Source: Gammaproteobacteria bacterium
Lineage (GTDB): Bacteria > Pseudomonadota > Gammaproteobacteria > Thiohalomonadales > Thiohalomonadaceae
NCBI GenBank assembly: GCA_026193675.1
Contig: JAPHSO010000225.1
Coordinates: forward strand, 1-13,258
Reading direction: 5' to 3'
DNA length: 13,258 nucleotides
Below the pieces are notes generated by a model. It ran no database searches. It had not been told where the DNA came from and saw nothing but the letters and a program-made list of their open reading frames with translations. This document shows, one piece after another, positions 1 to 7,471 of the stretch. Position numbers and translations under genes: made by a program. Within the stretch, counting starts at the first letter, position 1; each line of letters starts with the position of its first letter.

Positions 1-1
1 A

Positions 2-298
2 AAGGCAGAGCGCCTGCCCAATACCCTATTTTTTGCTGTACCGGGTATTGAAGGGAGCAGTCTAATCATGGCGCTTGATAACCGGGGCTTTGCTCTTTCA
101 AGTGGCGCCTCTTGTGGAAGTGCCAAAAAGGCCCCAAGTCCTGTACTACAGGCGATGGGGATTGATAATGAACTGGCCACAGGCGCTGTTCGCATCAGTT
201 TGGGAAAGATGAGTAGTCGCAAGGGGATTGATGCCCTGATTGGCGCGCTACAGACGCAAGTCACGGCGATGGGTCAGATGGCCGCTGTTGGCTGGTAA
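2..298 (+). CDS. Cysteine desulfurase, NifS/IscS-like (3' end only)
   Basis: This is the C-terminal 98 residues of a PLP-dependent class V aminotransferase-fold enzyme that would take sulfur from cysteine to give alanine and an enzyme persulfide. The open frame runs in from the left edge, so the ATG at 68 is internal. It begins K-A-E-R-L-P-N-T and reaches the active-site loop SSGASCGSA. The catalytic Cys is encoded at 113-115 and lines up with Cys329 of the IscS that follows. The later VRISLGK-type segment also matches IscS. It lacks the SPLW-type C-terminal tail that IscS uses to bind IscU, so it may serve another acceptor. It ends 33 bases before iscS and is probably co-transcribed with it. 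The divergence from IscS argues against a recent duplication. The exact subfamily cannot be fixed from this piece. Confidence 0.88.
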   Translation, partial: KAERLPNTLFFAVPGIEGSSLIMALDNRGFALSSGASCGSAKKAPSPVLQAMGIDNELATGAVRISLGKMSSRKGIDALIGALQTQVTAMGQMAAVGW

Positions 299-331
299 TG
301 TAAACGAGATTAAATTTTAGGTAGAGAGACG

Positions 332-1549
332 ATGAAGCAACCGATCTATTTTGACTACTCAGCAACCACACCGGTAGACCCACGGGTTGCCGATGAGATG
401 TGTCGTTATTTGCGTTATGACGATGGGCTTTATGGCAACGCAGCGTCACGCTCACATAAATATGGTTGGGATGCTGAAGCGGCAATTGATAAGGCGCGCA
501 AAAATGTTGCTGACCTGATTGGTGCCGATCCCAAAGAGATCGTCTGGACCTCCGGTGCGACCGAATCTGACAATCTGGCGATTAAGGGTGTGGCTCACTT
601 CTATAACAAGAAGGGCAAGCACATCATCACCAGCAAGACCGAACACAAAGCGGTGCTCGATACCTGTCGCCAACTGGAGCGTGAAGGTTATGAGGTGACC
701 TATCTCGATCCTGAAGAGAATGGTCTGATCGATATGGCCAAGCTTGAGGCGGCGATGCGTGATGACACCATCCTTGTTTCGATTATGCATGTGAACAATG
801 AGATCGGAGTGATACAGGATATCGGTGCGATTGGTGAGCTTTGCCGCTCAAAGAAGATTCTATTCCACGTCGATGCGGCTCAAAGTGCCGGTAAGGTGCC
901 CATCGATGTACGTGCGATGAAGGTTGACCTGTTATCGCTTTCGGCACACAAAATTTATGGCCCCAAGGGGATGGGCGCGCTCTATGTTCAGCGTAAGCCA
1001 CGGGTTCGTATCGAGGCGCAGATGCACGGTGGCGGCCATGAACGTGGTATGCGTTCAGGCACCCTGGCGACCCATCAAATCGTTGGTATGGGGGAGGCGT
1101 TCCGTATCGCTAAAGAGGAGATGGTTGAAGAGAATGCGCGCATTCTAAAGCTACGTGACCGTCTGCTTGAAGGTGTAAAGGATATGGAAGAGGTCTACAT
1201 CAATGGTGATCTTGAGCAGCGCGTTCCACAGAACCTTAACCTCAGCTTCAACTTTGTCGAGGGTGAATCGTTGATGATGTCACTCGAAGATCTGGCGGTA
1301 TCGTCTGGATCAGCGTGTACGTCGGCAAGCCTGGAGCCCTCCTATGTGCTGCGAGCCCTGGGCCGTAGTGATGAGCTGGCGCATAGCTCTCTACGTTTCA
1401 GTATTGGCCGTTTCACCACTGAAGAGGACATCGATCTTGCCATAGAGTTGCTGCATAAGGCGGTCACCAAACTGCGTGATCTCTCTCCCCTGTGGGATAT
1501 GTTCAAGGACGGAATCGATCTATCCACAGTTCAGTGGGCAGCGCACTAA
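332..1549 (+). CDS. iscS: Cysteine desulfurase IscS
   Basis: IscS is the sulfur donor of the ISC system. It converts L-cysteine to L-alanine and passes persulfide sulfur to IscU, and in other bacteria also to tRNA-thiolation proteins such as TusA and ThiI. The protein is 405 residues, one more than E. coli IscS, and aligns along its whole length. Visible landmarks are the N-terminal [13 protein letters not shown], the PLP-stacking His105 in [10 protein letters not shown], the PLP lysine Lys207 in [10 protein letters not shown], and the mobile-loop Cys329 in SSGSACTSA. The C-terminal tail [25 protein letters not shown] segment is the family's IscU-docking region. The ATG at 332 follows a GAGAG ribosome site and gives the canonical start [14 protein letters not shown]. 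It is the second desulfurase gene in a row. Confidence 0.98.
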   Translation: MKQPIYFDYSATTPVDPRVADEMCRYLRYDDGLYGNAASRSHKYGWDAEAAIDKARKNVADLIGADPKEIVWTSGATESDNLAIKGVAHFYNKKGKHIITSKTEHKAVLDTCRQLEREGYEVTYLDPEENGLIDMAKLEAAMRDDTILVSIMHVNNEIGVIQDIGAIGELCRSKKILFHVDAAQSAGKVPIDVRAMKVDLLSLSAHKIYGPKGMGALYVQRKPRVRIEAQMHGGGHERGMRSGTLATHQIVGMGEAFRIAKEEMVEENARILKLRDRLLEGVKDMEEVYINGDLEQRVPQNLNLSFNFVEGESLMMSLEDLAVSSGSACTSASLEPSYVLRALGRSDELAHSSLRFSIGRFTTEEDIDLAIELLHKAVTKLRDLSPLWDMFKDGIDLSTVQWAAH

Positions 1550-1550
1550 A

Positions 1551-1579
1551 TTATTAGATGTATATTAACTGATTATAAT
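1551..1579 (+). promoter_or_regulatory. Candidate promoter ahead of iscU
   Basis: A perfect -10 hexamer TATAAT lies at 1574-1579, with TTATTA at 1551-1556 as a weak -35 (3 of 6 matches) and a 17-base spacer. A second -10-like TAGAAT occurs at 1596-1601. Both lie in the 125-base gap after iscS, which is long for this compact operon. This could be an internal promoter for iscUA-hscBA-fdx-iscX, but AT-rich DNA gives such matches by chance. No recognisable IscR type 1 or type 2 site was seen. Confidence 0.35.
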
Positions 1580-1590
1580 ATTCGGTTAAT
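1564..1590 (+). repeat. Inverted repeat in the iscS-iscU gap
   Basis: The arms 1564-1572 (ATTAACTGA) and 1582-1590 (TCGGTTAAT) pair over 9 positions with one G-U wobble around a 9-base loop. TTTTGG follows closely. The stem is AT-rich and the T-run short, so it would be a weak terminator at best. It could instead be an operator, since the TATAAT at 1574-1579 sits in the loop, or an RNA element that sets the ratio of iscS to iscUA message. Confidence 0.4.
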
Positions 1591-1662
1591 TTTGGTAGAA
1601 TTCGCGTCCCCAAATACTCCTCTGGAGTGGTGGACGCACTAAACAACACCCTAACTAAAGGT

Positions 1663-1666
1663 GAGG
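1663..1666 (+). promoter_or_regulatory. iscU ribosome binding site
   Basis: GAGG lies 8 bases before the ATG at 1675. This supports that ATG over an in-frame GTG at 1627, which would add 16 residues not found in the family. Confidence 0.7.
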
Positions 1667-1674
1667 TAAAGACG

Positions 1675-2058
1675 ATGGCTTACAGTGAAAAGGTCATGGA
1701 CCACTACGAAAATCCCCGTAACGTGGGAACTTTTGACAATGATGACGACTCAGTCGGCACAGGTATGGTCGGTGCGCCCGCGTGTGGAGACGTGATGCGT
1801 CTACAGATTAAGGTGAGTGATGATGGTGTCATCGAGGATGCATGCTTTAAGACCTATGGTTGTGGTTCGGCGATCGCTTCAAGCTCGCTGGTGACAGAGT
1901 GGGTTAAGGGCAAGACGCTTGATGAGGCGGCTCAACTCAAAAACAGTGAAATTGCAGAAGAGCTGGCTCTGCCACCGGTGAAGATTCACTGCTCTGTGCT
2001 CGCAGAAGATGCGATTAAAGCTGCAGTAACCGATCTGAAGAACAAGCGCGGAGAGTAG
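1675..2058 (+). CDS. iscU: Fe-S cluster assembly scaffold IscU
   Basis: IscU is the scaffold on which 2Fe-2S clusters are built from IscS sulfur and from iron, before chaperone-driven transfer to acceptor proteins. The protein is 127 residues (E. coli 128). The three cluster cysteines are Cys37 in GAPACGDV, Cys63 in YGCGSA and Cys106 in [12 protein letters not shown], the same numbers as in E. coli. Asp39, which tunes cluster lability, is present. The LPPVK motif at 99-103 is the recognition site for HscA. The start at 1675 gives [16 protein letters not shown], the canonical N-terminus, with GAGG 8 bases upstream. It is separated from iscS by 125 bases but only 5 bases from iscA. Confidence 0.98.
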   Translation: MAYSEKVMDHYENPRNVGTFDNDDDSVGTGMVGAPACGDVMRLQIKVSDDGVIEDACFKTYGCGSAIASSSLVTEWVKGKTLDEAAQLKNSEIAEELALPPVKIHCSVLAEDAIKAAVTDLKNKRGE

Positions 2059-2063
2059 CAGTC

Positions 2064-2387
2064 ATGGCGATTACCCTTACCGAAGCTGCGGCCAACCGTG
2101 TAAAGGATTTCCTTGCCAACCGTGGTAAGGGTGAGGGGCTGCGCCTGGGCGTTAGAACATCAGGCTGTTCTGGAATGGCCTATGTGATTGAATTTGCTGA
2201 TGTGATTGACGAGGAAGATACCGTCTTTGAAGATAATGGTGTGAAACTTATCGTTGATGCCAAGAGTATGATCTATCTTGATGGTACTGAAGTTGATTTT
2301 GCCAAAGAGGGATTGAACGAAGGATTTAAGTTCAATAATCCCAATGCCAAGGATTCGTGCGGTTGTGGTGAGTCGTTTCAAGTTTAG
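2064..2387 (+). CDS. iscA: A-type iron-sulfur carrier IscA
   Basis: IscA is a HesB/IscA-family protein that carries or delivers Fe-S clusters, and possibly iron, to apo-proteins. It matters especially for 4Fe-4S maturation. At 107 residues it matches E. coli IscA in length and in ligand numbering: Cys35 in TSGCSGMAY and the C-terminal pair Cys99 and Cys101 in [12 protein letters not shown] at 2050-2053, inside the end of iscU, lies 10 bases before the ATG and suggests coupled translation. Its TAG stop at 2385-2387 shares a base with a GTG that could start hscB. Confidence 0.97.
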   Translation: MAITLTEAAANRVKDFLANRGKGEGLRLGVRTSGCSGMAYVIEFADVIDEEDTVFEDNGVKLIVDAKSMIYLDGTEVDFAKEGLNEGFKFNNPNAKDSCGCGESFQV

Positions 2388-2389
2388 TG

Positions 2390-2926
2390 ATGGAGTTAAC
2401 GGGTAAAAACCATTTCGAACTGTTTGGCCTACCCGTACAGTTTGATATCGATCTAACCGCCATCGGAGATCGTTATCGTGAGCTCCAACGTGCCACCCAC
2501 CCCGATCAGTTTGCGACTGGCTCCGATCAGGAACAGCGTATTGCAGTTGAACAGGCTGCCCAGGTAAATGATGCCTATCAGACACTTAAATCCCCACTGA
2601 AGCGTGCACAGTATCTATTGGAGCTGAATGGAACTCCGCTGGACGATACCGATACCCAGATGGATATGGCGTTTCTGTTGCAGCAGATGGCGATGCGTGA
2701 GGAGCTTGAGAAGGTGCCTGATGCAGCTGATCCGTTTTCAGCACTCGATAAAATTCGCAATGAGCTAAAGATTGAACTCAACAAAGTGAGTCAGCAGGTC
2801 GCGGAGCTGTTGAGCATCAATGGCGACATTGATGCCGCTAAAGAGCCGGTCAAGAAGATGCAGTTCCTGTTTAAGGTCCAACAGGAGCTGGATGAGTTAG
2901 AAGAGAGTCTTGCTGAACAGCTCTAA
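2390..2926 (+). CDS. hscB: J-domain co-chaperone HscB
   Basis: HscB binds IscU and presents it to HscA, stimulating the HscA ATPase. The N-terminal J domain (about residues 7-77) includes NHFELFGLP and the HPD signature in THPDQFATG at residues 37-39, which contacts the Hsp70 partner. The C-terminal half (about 95-175) is helical and acidic and corresponds to the IscU-binding bundle. At 178 residues it is slightly longer than E. coli HscB (171). I chose the ATG at 2390. A GTG at 2387, overlapping the iscA stop, would add one Met. Either start implies translational coupling with iscA. A 38-base AT-rich spacer separates it from hscA. Confidence 0.95.
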   Translation: MELTGKNHFELFGLPVQFDIDLTAIGDRYRELQRATHPDQFATGSDQEQRIAVEQAAQVNDAYQTLKSPLKRAQYLLELNGTPLDDTDTQMDMAFLLQQMAMREELEKVPDAADPFSALDKIRNELKIELNKVSQQVAELLSINGDIDAAKEPVKKMQFLFKVQQELDELEESLAEQL

Positions 2927-2964
2927 CTCAAATTAAAAAACTATTTACGAGATTTAACTAAAAA

Positions 2965-4839
2965 ATGGCACTGTTACAGATTAGCGAGCCCGGTCAATCG
3001 GCAGCACCTCACCAGCACCGTCTGGCGGCGGGAATCGATCTAGGAACCACCAACTCTTTGGTCGCCTCGGTGCGTAGTGGCGTTGCAGAGACGTTGCCCG
3101 ACAGTGAAGGTGAACATCTGCTTGCTTCAATTGTGCGTTACCAGGCTGATGCCGATCCTGTGGTGGGTGCTGCGGCAAAGGCTGCGGCGACGACAGATCC
3201 ACTTAATACGATTGTCTCGGCTAAACGTTTTCTGGGTCGTGGTGTTGATGATATAAAAACCCTCGGTTCGCGCCTTCCCTACAATTTTGTTGATGCCGAC
3301 TCAGGTATGCCGCGCCTTAAAACGGCTGCAGGTATCGTCAGTCCAATAGAGGTCTCCGCTGAAATTTTGAAGAGTCTGAAGCGACGGGCTAGTGAGTCAC
3401 TGGGTGGTGAGCTGACCGGTGTCGTGATCACTGTTCCGGCCTACTTCGACGATGCTCAGCGTCAGGCCACCAAAGATGCAGCACGCTTGGCCGATTTGAA
3501 TGTTTTGCGCCTGCTTAATGAGCCGACTGCAGCCGCTGTTGCCTACGGTCTCGATAAGGGCTCTGAGGGAATTATTGCCGTTTATGACTTTGGCGGTGGT
3601 ACCTTTGATATCTCTATTTTGCGACTCAATAAAGGGGTCTTTGAGGTTCTGGCGACCGCCGGAGATTCAGCGCTAGGTGGCGACGACATGGATCGCCTCA
3701 TTGCCCAATGCATTATGGAGCGGGCAGGGATTAGTGATGATGCAGATCATCAGCAGTTACGCCGACTGATGAAGGTGGCCTGTGATGCCAAAGAGATCCT
3801 CACCGAAGTAGATAAGACCAGCTTTAACATTGAGTTAGAGGATGGCACTTTTTGGGAGGGAGAGCTCGACCGTGAACAGTTACATATACTGATTGATCCG
3901 CTGATTCGAAAGAGTCTCATCCCCTGCCGACGTGCTCTCAGTGATGCCGGTGTTGAGAAGAGTGAGGTACTCGAAGTGGTTCTGGTGGGTGGTTCAACCC
4001 GTGTGCCGCGTGTTCATGAACTGGTGGGCGAATTTTTTGAAGCGACACCTCACTCAGAAATAGATCCCGATAGAGTTGTTGCGATGGGGGCTGCGATGCA
4101 GGCCGATGTCCTGGTCGGTAATAAGCCGGACAGCGATATGCTATTACTCGATGTGACACCACTCTCTCTCGGTCTTGAGATGATGGGCGGTCTCTCTGAA
4201 AAGATTATTCCTAGAAATACCACCATCCCTGTTGCGCGAGCCCAGGAGTTCACCACCTATAAAGATGGTCAATCGGCTCTTGCGGTTCATGTGGTTCAGG
4301 GAGAGCGTGAGCTGGTGAGTGATTGCCGTTCACTGGCCCGCTTTGAACTGCACGGTATTCCACCGATGGCTGCCGGCGCTGCACGGATTCGAGTCACCTT
4401 CCAGGTTGATGCTGACGGCCTTCTCTCGGTCACTGCTAAAGAGCAGGAGACCGGTGTGGAGAGTAGCGTTCAGGTCAAACCCTCATATGGTCTGAGTGAC
4501 AATGAGATTAGCTCAATGATCAAAGACTCGATGGAGCATGCCCGTGATGATATGGATGCCCGTAATCTGCGTGAACAACAGGTCGAGACCGATCGGGTCG
4601 TTGATGCTCTGCAGGTCGCCCTTGATGCCGATGGTGATAAGTTGTTGAGCGCTGAAGAGCGAGAGGAACTAGATATTGCCGTCGCTAAAGTTAAAGAGGT
4701 TCGCAATGGCGATGACTGGCAGAAGCTAAAAGAGGCGGTAGCGGCCCTCAACCGCGCCACCACTGAATTTGCGGCCAGACGTATGAATGCCTCAATCCAG
4801 AGTGCCCTTGCGGGTCAATCCCTAGATAGTTTGGAGTAA
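2965..4839 (+). CDS. hscA: Hsp70-family chaperone HscA
   Basis: HscA is the specialised Hsp70 that uses ATP to release the Fe-S cluster from IscU after binding its LPPVK motif, together with HscB. It has 624 residues (E. coli 616). The nucleotide-binding domain shows GIDLGTTN (23-30), [11 protein letters not shown] (185-195), [12 protein letters not shown] (206-217) and VGGSTRVP (341-348). The interdomain linker region is [11 protein letters not shown] (393-403). The substrate-binding domain follows, with [17 protein letters not shown] and a helical lid from about 510. The start [17 protein letters not shown] matches E. coli almost exactly and fixes the ATG at 2965, although the ribosome site is weak (GAGA about 12 bases upstream). 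It is followed 5 bases later by fdx. Confidence 0.98.
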   Translation: MALLQISEPGQSAAPHQHRLAAGIDLGTTNSLVASVRSGVAETLPDSEGEHLLASIVRYQADADPVVGAAAKAAATTDPLNTIVSAKRFLGRGVDDIKTLGSRLPYNFVDADSGMPRLKTAAGIVSPIEVSAEILKSLKRRASESLGGELTGVVITVPAYFDDAQRQATKDAARLADLNVLRLLNEPTAAAVAYGLDKGSEGIIAVYDFGGGTFDISILRLNKGVFEVLATAGDSALGGDDMDRLIAQCIMERAGISDDADHQQLRRLMKVACDAKEILTEVDKTSFNIELEDGTFWEGELDREQLHILIDPLIRKSLIPCRRALSDAGVEKSEVLEVVLVGGSTRVPRVHELVGEFFEATPHSEIDPDRVVAMGAAMQADVLVGNKPDSDMLLLDVTPLSLGLEMMGGLSEKIIPRNTTIPVARAQEFTTYKDGQSALAVHVVQGERELVSDCRSLARFELHGIPPMAAGAARIRVTFQVDADGLLSVTAKEQETGVESSVQVKPSYGLSDNEISSMIKDSMEHARDDMDARNLREQQVETDRVVDALQVALDADGDKLLSAEEREELDIAVAKVKEVRNGDDWQKLKEAVAALNRATTEFAARRMNASIQSALAGQSLDSLE

Positions 4840-4844
4840 CCGAG

Positions 4845-5183
4845 ATGCCTCAACTGATATTTCTTCCTCATGAAGAGCTCTGCCCTGATGGCGCCGCTTT
4901 TGATGTTGAACCGGGCATTACGGTTTGTGATGCAGCGCTCGCAAATGGCATCGAAATTGAGCATGCCTGTGAGAAATCATGTGCCTGTACCACCTGCCAC
5001 GTTATCGTCCGTGAAGGTTTTGACTCATTGGAAGAGTCAGATGAGCTTGAGGATGACATGCTCGATAAGGCGTGGGGGCTGGAACCAGAGTCGCGCCTAT
5101 CCTGCCAGGCTGTGGTTGCCGATGAGGATCTGGTCGTTGAGATCCCTAAATACACTATAAACATGGTATCTGAGGGGCATTAA
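4845..5183 (+). CDS. fdx: ISC-type 2Fe-2S ferredoxin
   Basis: Fdx is an adrenodoxin-like ferredoxin that supplies electrons for cluster assembly on IscU and binds IscS. It has 112 residues. Cluster ligands are Cys42, Cys48 and Cys51 in HACEKSCACTTCH, and Cys87 in SRLSCQAVV. Cys46 is an extra non-ligand cysteine also present in E. coli. The acidic stretch EESDELEDDMLDKAWGLEPE is the family's partner-docking surface. GGAG at 4833-4836, within the end of hscA, lies 8 bases before the ATG. The gene is 5 bases after hscA and 2 bases before iscX. Confidence 0.97.
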   Translation: MPQLIFLPHEELCPDGAAFDVEPGITVCDAALANGIEIEHACEKSCACTTCHVIVREGFDSLEESDELEDDMLDKAWGLEPESRLSCQAVVADEDLVVEIPKYTINMVSEGH

Positions 5184-5185
5184 TT

Positions 5186-5380
5186 ATGAGATGGACCGAT
5201 GTATTAGATATTGCCATTGAGCTGGATGAGGCTCATCCCGATGTCGATCCTCAATATGTTCGCTTTACCGATCTGCACCAGTGGGTTTGCAGTTTGAAAG
5301 AGTTTGAGGACGATCCTGAGCACTCCAATGAGAAGATCCTTGAGGCGATTCAGATGGCCTGGATCGATGAACGGGACTAA
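5186..5380 (+). CDS. iscX: IscX (Fe-S cluster assembly protein, YfhJ)
   Basis: IscX is a small acidic protein that binds IscS and iron and is thought to tune the rate of cluster assembly, acting as a frataxin-like regulator in E. coli. The protein has 64 residues (E. coli 66) and keeps the family landmarks MRWTDVLDIA, VRFTDLHQWV and SNEKILEAIQ. Acidic residues cluster in the middle and at the C-terminus, as expected for an iron-binding face. GAGGGG at 5172-5177, at the end of fdx, is 8 bases before the ATG. It appears to be the last gene of the ISC operon, with a 199-base gap after it. Confidence 0.95.
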   Translation: MRWTDVLDIAIELDEAHPDVDPQYVRFTDLHQWVCSLKEFEDDPEHSNEKILEAIQMAWIDERD

Positions 5381-5396
5381 CCTTTAAATTTTGAAG

Positions 5397-5425
5397 ATTT
5401 ATCTCAGTCACTGTTTGAGATAAAT
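5397..5425 (+). repeat. 10-bp perfect inverted repeat after iscX
   Basis: ATTTATCTCA at 5397-5406 pairs perfectly with TGAGATAAAT at 5416-5425 around a 9-base loop. It starts 16 bases after the iscX stop, where an operon terminator would be expected. No U-tract follows on either strand, and the stem is AT-rich, so it is not a canonical intrinsic terminator. It may instead protect the 3' end of the isc message or bind a dimeric regulator. Confidence 0.55.
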
Positions 5426-5501
5426 TGTCCAATACTTCCGTTTTGGCCTCTTTCTGAAACAAATCTTTTTACGCCCAATCGGGGGTAAATCACCAGCACA
5501 T

Positions 5502-5522
5502 CAGCCATTGGCGAAATGGCTG
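5502..5522 (+). repeat. Inverted repeat overlapping the -35 box
   Basis: CAGCCATT at 5502-5509 pairs perfectly with AATGGCTG at 5515-5522 around the 5-base centre GGCGA. It covers the whole -35 hexamer of the rlmN promoter, which is the usual place for a repressor operator. It lies upstream of the predicted transcript start, so it would act as DNA rather than as an RNA hairpin from that promoter. The regulator is unknown. Confidence 0.5.
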
Positions 5523-5537
5523 TCTGGCGCGTATAAT
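5508..5537 (+). promoter_or_regulatory. Sigma-70-type promoter for the rlmN operon
   Basis: TTGGCG at 5508-5513 (4 of 6 matches to TTGACA) and a perfect TATAAT at 5532-5537 are 18 bases apart. Transcription would start near 5544, giving a leader of about 36 bases before the rlmN ATG. No other good promoter was seen between here and der, so it may drive the whole downstream block. Confidence 0.6.
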
Positions 5538-5579
5538 CCTAAGTTTTTCAATGATCTGACCAGGTTAATACTGGGTTGA

Positions 5580-6728
5580 ATGGTTGAAAATTTACCGAGG
5601 CCGGATCCTGGATTGAACAGAAGCGTGGATAAGATAAACCTACTTGGACTCAACAGAACTGATCTTGAAGCCCTCTTCATTGAGATGGGTGAGAAATCTT
5701 TTCGTGCCTCACAGGTGATGAAATGGCTCTATCAGGATGGAGTTCATGACTTTGCTGAGATGACCAATCTGAGCAAGGCGCTACGTGAGAAGCTCTCCGA
5801 GCAGACTGAAATTGCCCTGCCCGAAGTGATCGAAGATCATCCCTCTGTAGATGGCACTCGCAAGTGGCTGTTTAAGCTGGATGGTGATAACAGCATTGAG
5901 ACGGTGTTCATCCCTGAAGAGGGGCGTGGAACACTCTGCATCTCATCACAGGTCGGCTGTACCCTCTCCTGTAGCTTCTGTTCCACAGCTCGTCAGGGCT
6001 TTAACCGCAATCTCTCTGCAGCTGAGATTGTTGGTCAAATCGTACTTGCCGCCCAGCTTTTGGGTTGGCCTGAGACACAATCAGACCGAAAAATCACCAA
6101 TGTTGTACTGATGGGGATGGGGGAGCCACTGCTCAATTTTGATGCGGTGGTTGCTGCGATGGATATCATGCAGGATGACTTTAGCTTTGGTCTCTCCAAG
6201 CGACGTATCACTCTGAGCACTTCCGGTGTGGTGCCGATGATTCATGAATTACGCAATGTGAGCGATGTGAGTCTGGCAATTTCGTTGCACGCATCAAATG
6301 ATAAACTCCGCGATCAACTGGTACCGATTAATCAGAAGTATCCAATTGCTGAGCTGCTCGCCTCCTGCCGTGACTATGTGAAGGGTAAAGCGGGTCGCAC
6401 CAGAATCACTTTTGAATATGTGATGCTCGAAGGGATCAACGATTCTGATGCCGATGCGCGGGCATTGGCGAAAATTTTACAGAATGTACCTTCAAAGGTT
6501 AATCTGATCCCTTTCAATCCATTTCCCGGTTCGCCATATAAGTGTTCATCGATGAATCGCATTAACCGTTTTCGTGACATTGTTCACAATGCCGGAATTA
6601 CTACCGTGACACGTAAGACCAGAGGTGATGATATTGCTGCAGCCTGTGGACAACTGGTGGGTGAGGTTAATGACCGTACCCGCCGCAGTCAGCGTTTTGA
6701 GATCTCAGTAGAGAAGGTGGCAAGTTAA
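5580..6728 (+). CDS. rlmN: Dual-specificity 23S rRNA/tRNA adenine-C2 methyltransferase RlmN
   Basis: RlmN is a radical-SAM enzyme that methylates C2 of A2503 in 23S rRNA and of A37 in some tRNAs, affecting translation fidelity. It has 382 residues (E. coli 384). The N-terminal domain carries [15 protein letters not shown] and [15 protein letters not shown]. The CxxxCxxC signature that binds the 4Fe-4S cluster is at Cys127, Cys131 and Cys134 ([16 protein letters not shown]). The two catalytic cysteines are Cys120 (GTLCISSQ) and Cys356 (AAACGQL), the latter being the one methylated in the family. The cluster makes it a client of the ISC system encoded next door. The ATG at 5580 has only a weak ribosome site. 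A GTG at 5625 is a less likely alternative. The stop overlaps pilW by one base. Confidence 0.97.
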   Translation: MVENLPRPDPGLNRSVDKINLLGLNRTDLEALFIEMGEKSFRASQVMKWLYQDGVHDFAEMTNLSKALREKLSEQTEIALPEVIEDHPSVDGTRKWLFKLDGDNSIETVFIPEEGRGTLCISSQVGCTLSCSFCSTARQGFNRNLSAAEIVGQIVLAAQLLGWPETQSDRKITNVVLMGMGEPLLNFDAVVAAMDIMQDDFSFGLSKRRITLSTSGVVPMIHELRNVSDVSLAISLHASNDKLRDQLVPINQKYPIAELLASCRDYVKGKAGRTRITFEYVMLEGINDSDADARALAKILQNVPSKVNLIPFNPFPGSPYKCSSMNRINRFRDIVHNAGITTVTRKTRGDDIAAACGQLVGEVNDRTRRSQRFEISVEKVAS

Positions 6729-7471
6729 TGGTCCGTTTGATCGCGATAACACTATTTTTAGTGGGGTGTGCCGGAACGCCGAACCAAACAAAGCTTAGTT
6801 ACAATCCTAAGGCGGCTGAGGCAAATGCTGAGTTGGGTAAGAGTTACATGCAGCGCGGTAATAATACTGTTGCTTTGAACAAACTGAACAGGGCGCTTGA
6901 GTTCAATCCAAAATCAGCAAATGCTCATCACTATATTGCAGAACTCTACCGTCGCGTCGATAAACCTGAAGATGCTGACAGACATTACCGTCTGGCTATC
7001 GACAATAGCTTGAATGACTCCGCGCTGTTTAATAACTATGGCGTGTTCCTTTGTGGAGAAAAGCGTATTGATGATGCGATGGTTCAGTTTGAGAAGGTTC
7101 TCAAAGATCCGGTCTACCGTTATCCAGCACAGGTTTACGAGAATTTAGGGATATGTATGGCCCAGAATGGCCAAATGGTTGAGGCAGAAAGAAATTTACG
7201 CAAGGCGTTGAGCATTAATCCAAAATTACCGAAGTCACTTTTTGAGTTATCAAAAATCAGTCTTAGCAATGACAAATTGTTTTCAGCACGGGCATTTATC
7301 AATCGCTATGAAGAGAATAGTGAGCAGAGTGCAGAGAGTCTCTGGCTTGGGGTAGAGATTGAGAAAAAATTTAATAATCATGAGGCTGTAAAAAAGTATG
7401 GAGAACAGCTACTTGAAAAATTTCCCCTCTCTGACGAGGCGGAGAAATACCATCGGTTAACAAAAAGATGA
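6728..7471 (+). CDS. pilW: Type IV pilus biogenesis/stability lipoprotein PilW (PilF)
   Basis: This is an outer-membrane lipoprotein with TPR repeats. In Pseudomonas and Neisseria it acts as a pilotin needed for PilQ secretin assembly or pilus stability. It has 247 residues. The short signal [14 protein letters not shown] ends in a lipobox, with Cys14 as the likely lipidated residue. Four TPR-like units follow at about 30-63, 64-97, 98-131 and 134-167, including NNYGVFLCG and YENLGICMAQNG, which are typical of the PilF family. Its ATG overlaps the rlmN stop (TAATG) and its stop overlaps the rodZ ATG (ATGA), so translation is probably coupled on both sides. Presence of the gene suggests type IV pili, but none of the pilus machinery is in view. 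Confidence 0.9.
   Translation: MVRLIAITLFLVGCAGTPNQTKLSYNPKAAEANAELGKSYMQRGNNTVALNKLNRALEFNPKSANAHHYIAELYRRVDKPEDADRHYRLAIDNSLNDSALFNNYGVFLCGEKRIDDAMVQFEKVLKDPVYRYPAQVYENLGICMAQNGQMVEAERNLRKALSINPKLPKSLFELSKISLSNDKLFSARAFINRYEENSEQSAESLWLGVEIEKKFNNHEAVKKYGEQLLEKFPLSDEAEKYHRLTKR

Larger units (their letters stand above)
5381..5579. other. Intergenic region iscX-rlmN
   Basis: This is the longest non-coding stretch of the window. It holds the inverted repeat at 5397-5425 and an imperfect hairpin at 5468-5489 (arms TTTACGCCC-like and GGGGGTAAA-like, one mismatch, 4-base loop). It also holds the promoter and inverted repeat at 5502-5537. I see no tRNA, no convincing small ORF and no ndk remnant. 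Confidence 0.7.

Noticed and set aside
68..298. A separate 76-residue gene starting at the ATG at 68
   Set aside because: The frame is open to the left edge and its upstream codons read as desulfurase sequence, so this ATG is internal.
1564..1590. IscR or Fur binding site in the iscS-iscU gap
   Set aside because: The repeat does not fit the IscR type 1 or type 2 patterns, or the Fur box, as I know them.
1627..1674. In-frame GTG extension of iscU by 16 residues
   Set aside because: The extra residues match nothing in the IscU family. The ATG at 1675 has a good ribosome site and the canonical N-terminus.
2160..2585. 141-codon minus-strand ORF across iscA and hscB
   Set aside because: It lies opposite two well-identified genes, and the translation shows no family features.
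4868..5164. Long ORFs on the other + frame and the minus strand within fdx
   Set aside because: The fdx frame carries all cluster cysteines. The overlapping frames show only low-complexity or random composition.
5468..5489. Hairpin TTTACGCCC/GGGGGTAAA as an intrinsic terminator
   Set aside because: It has a central G-G mismatch and no T-run follows on either strand, so I keep it only as a note within the intergenic region.
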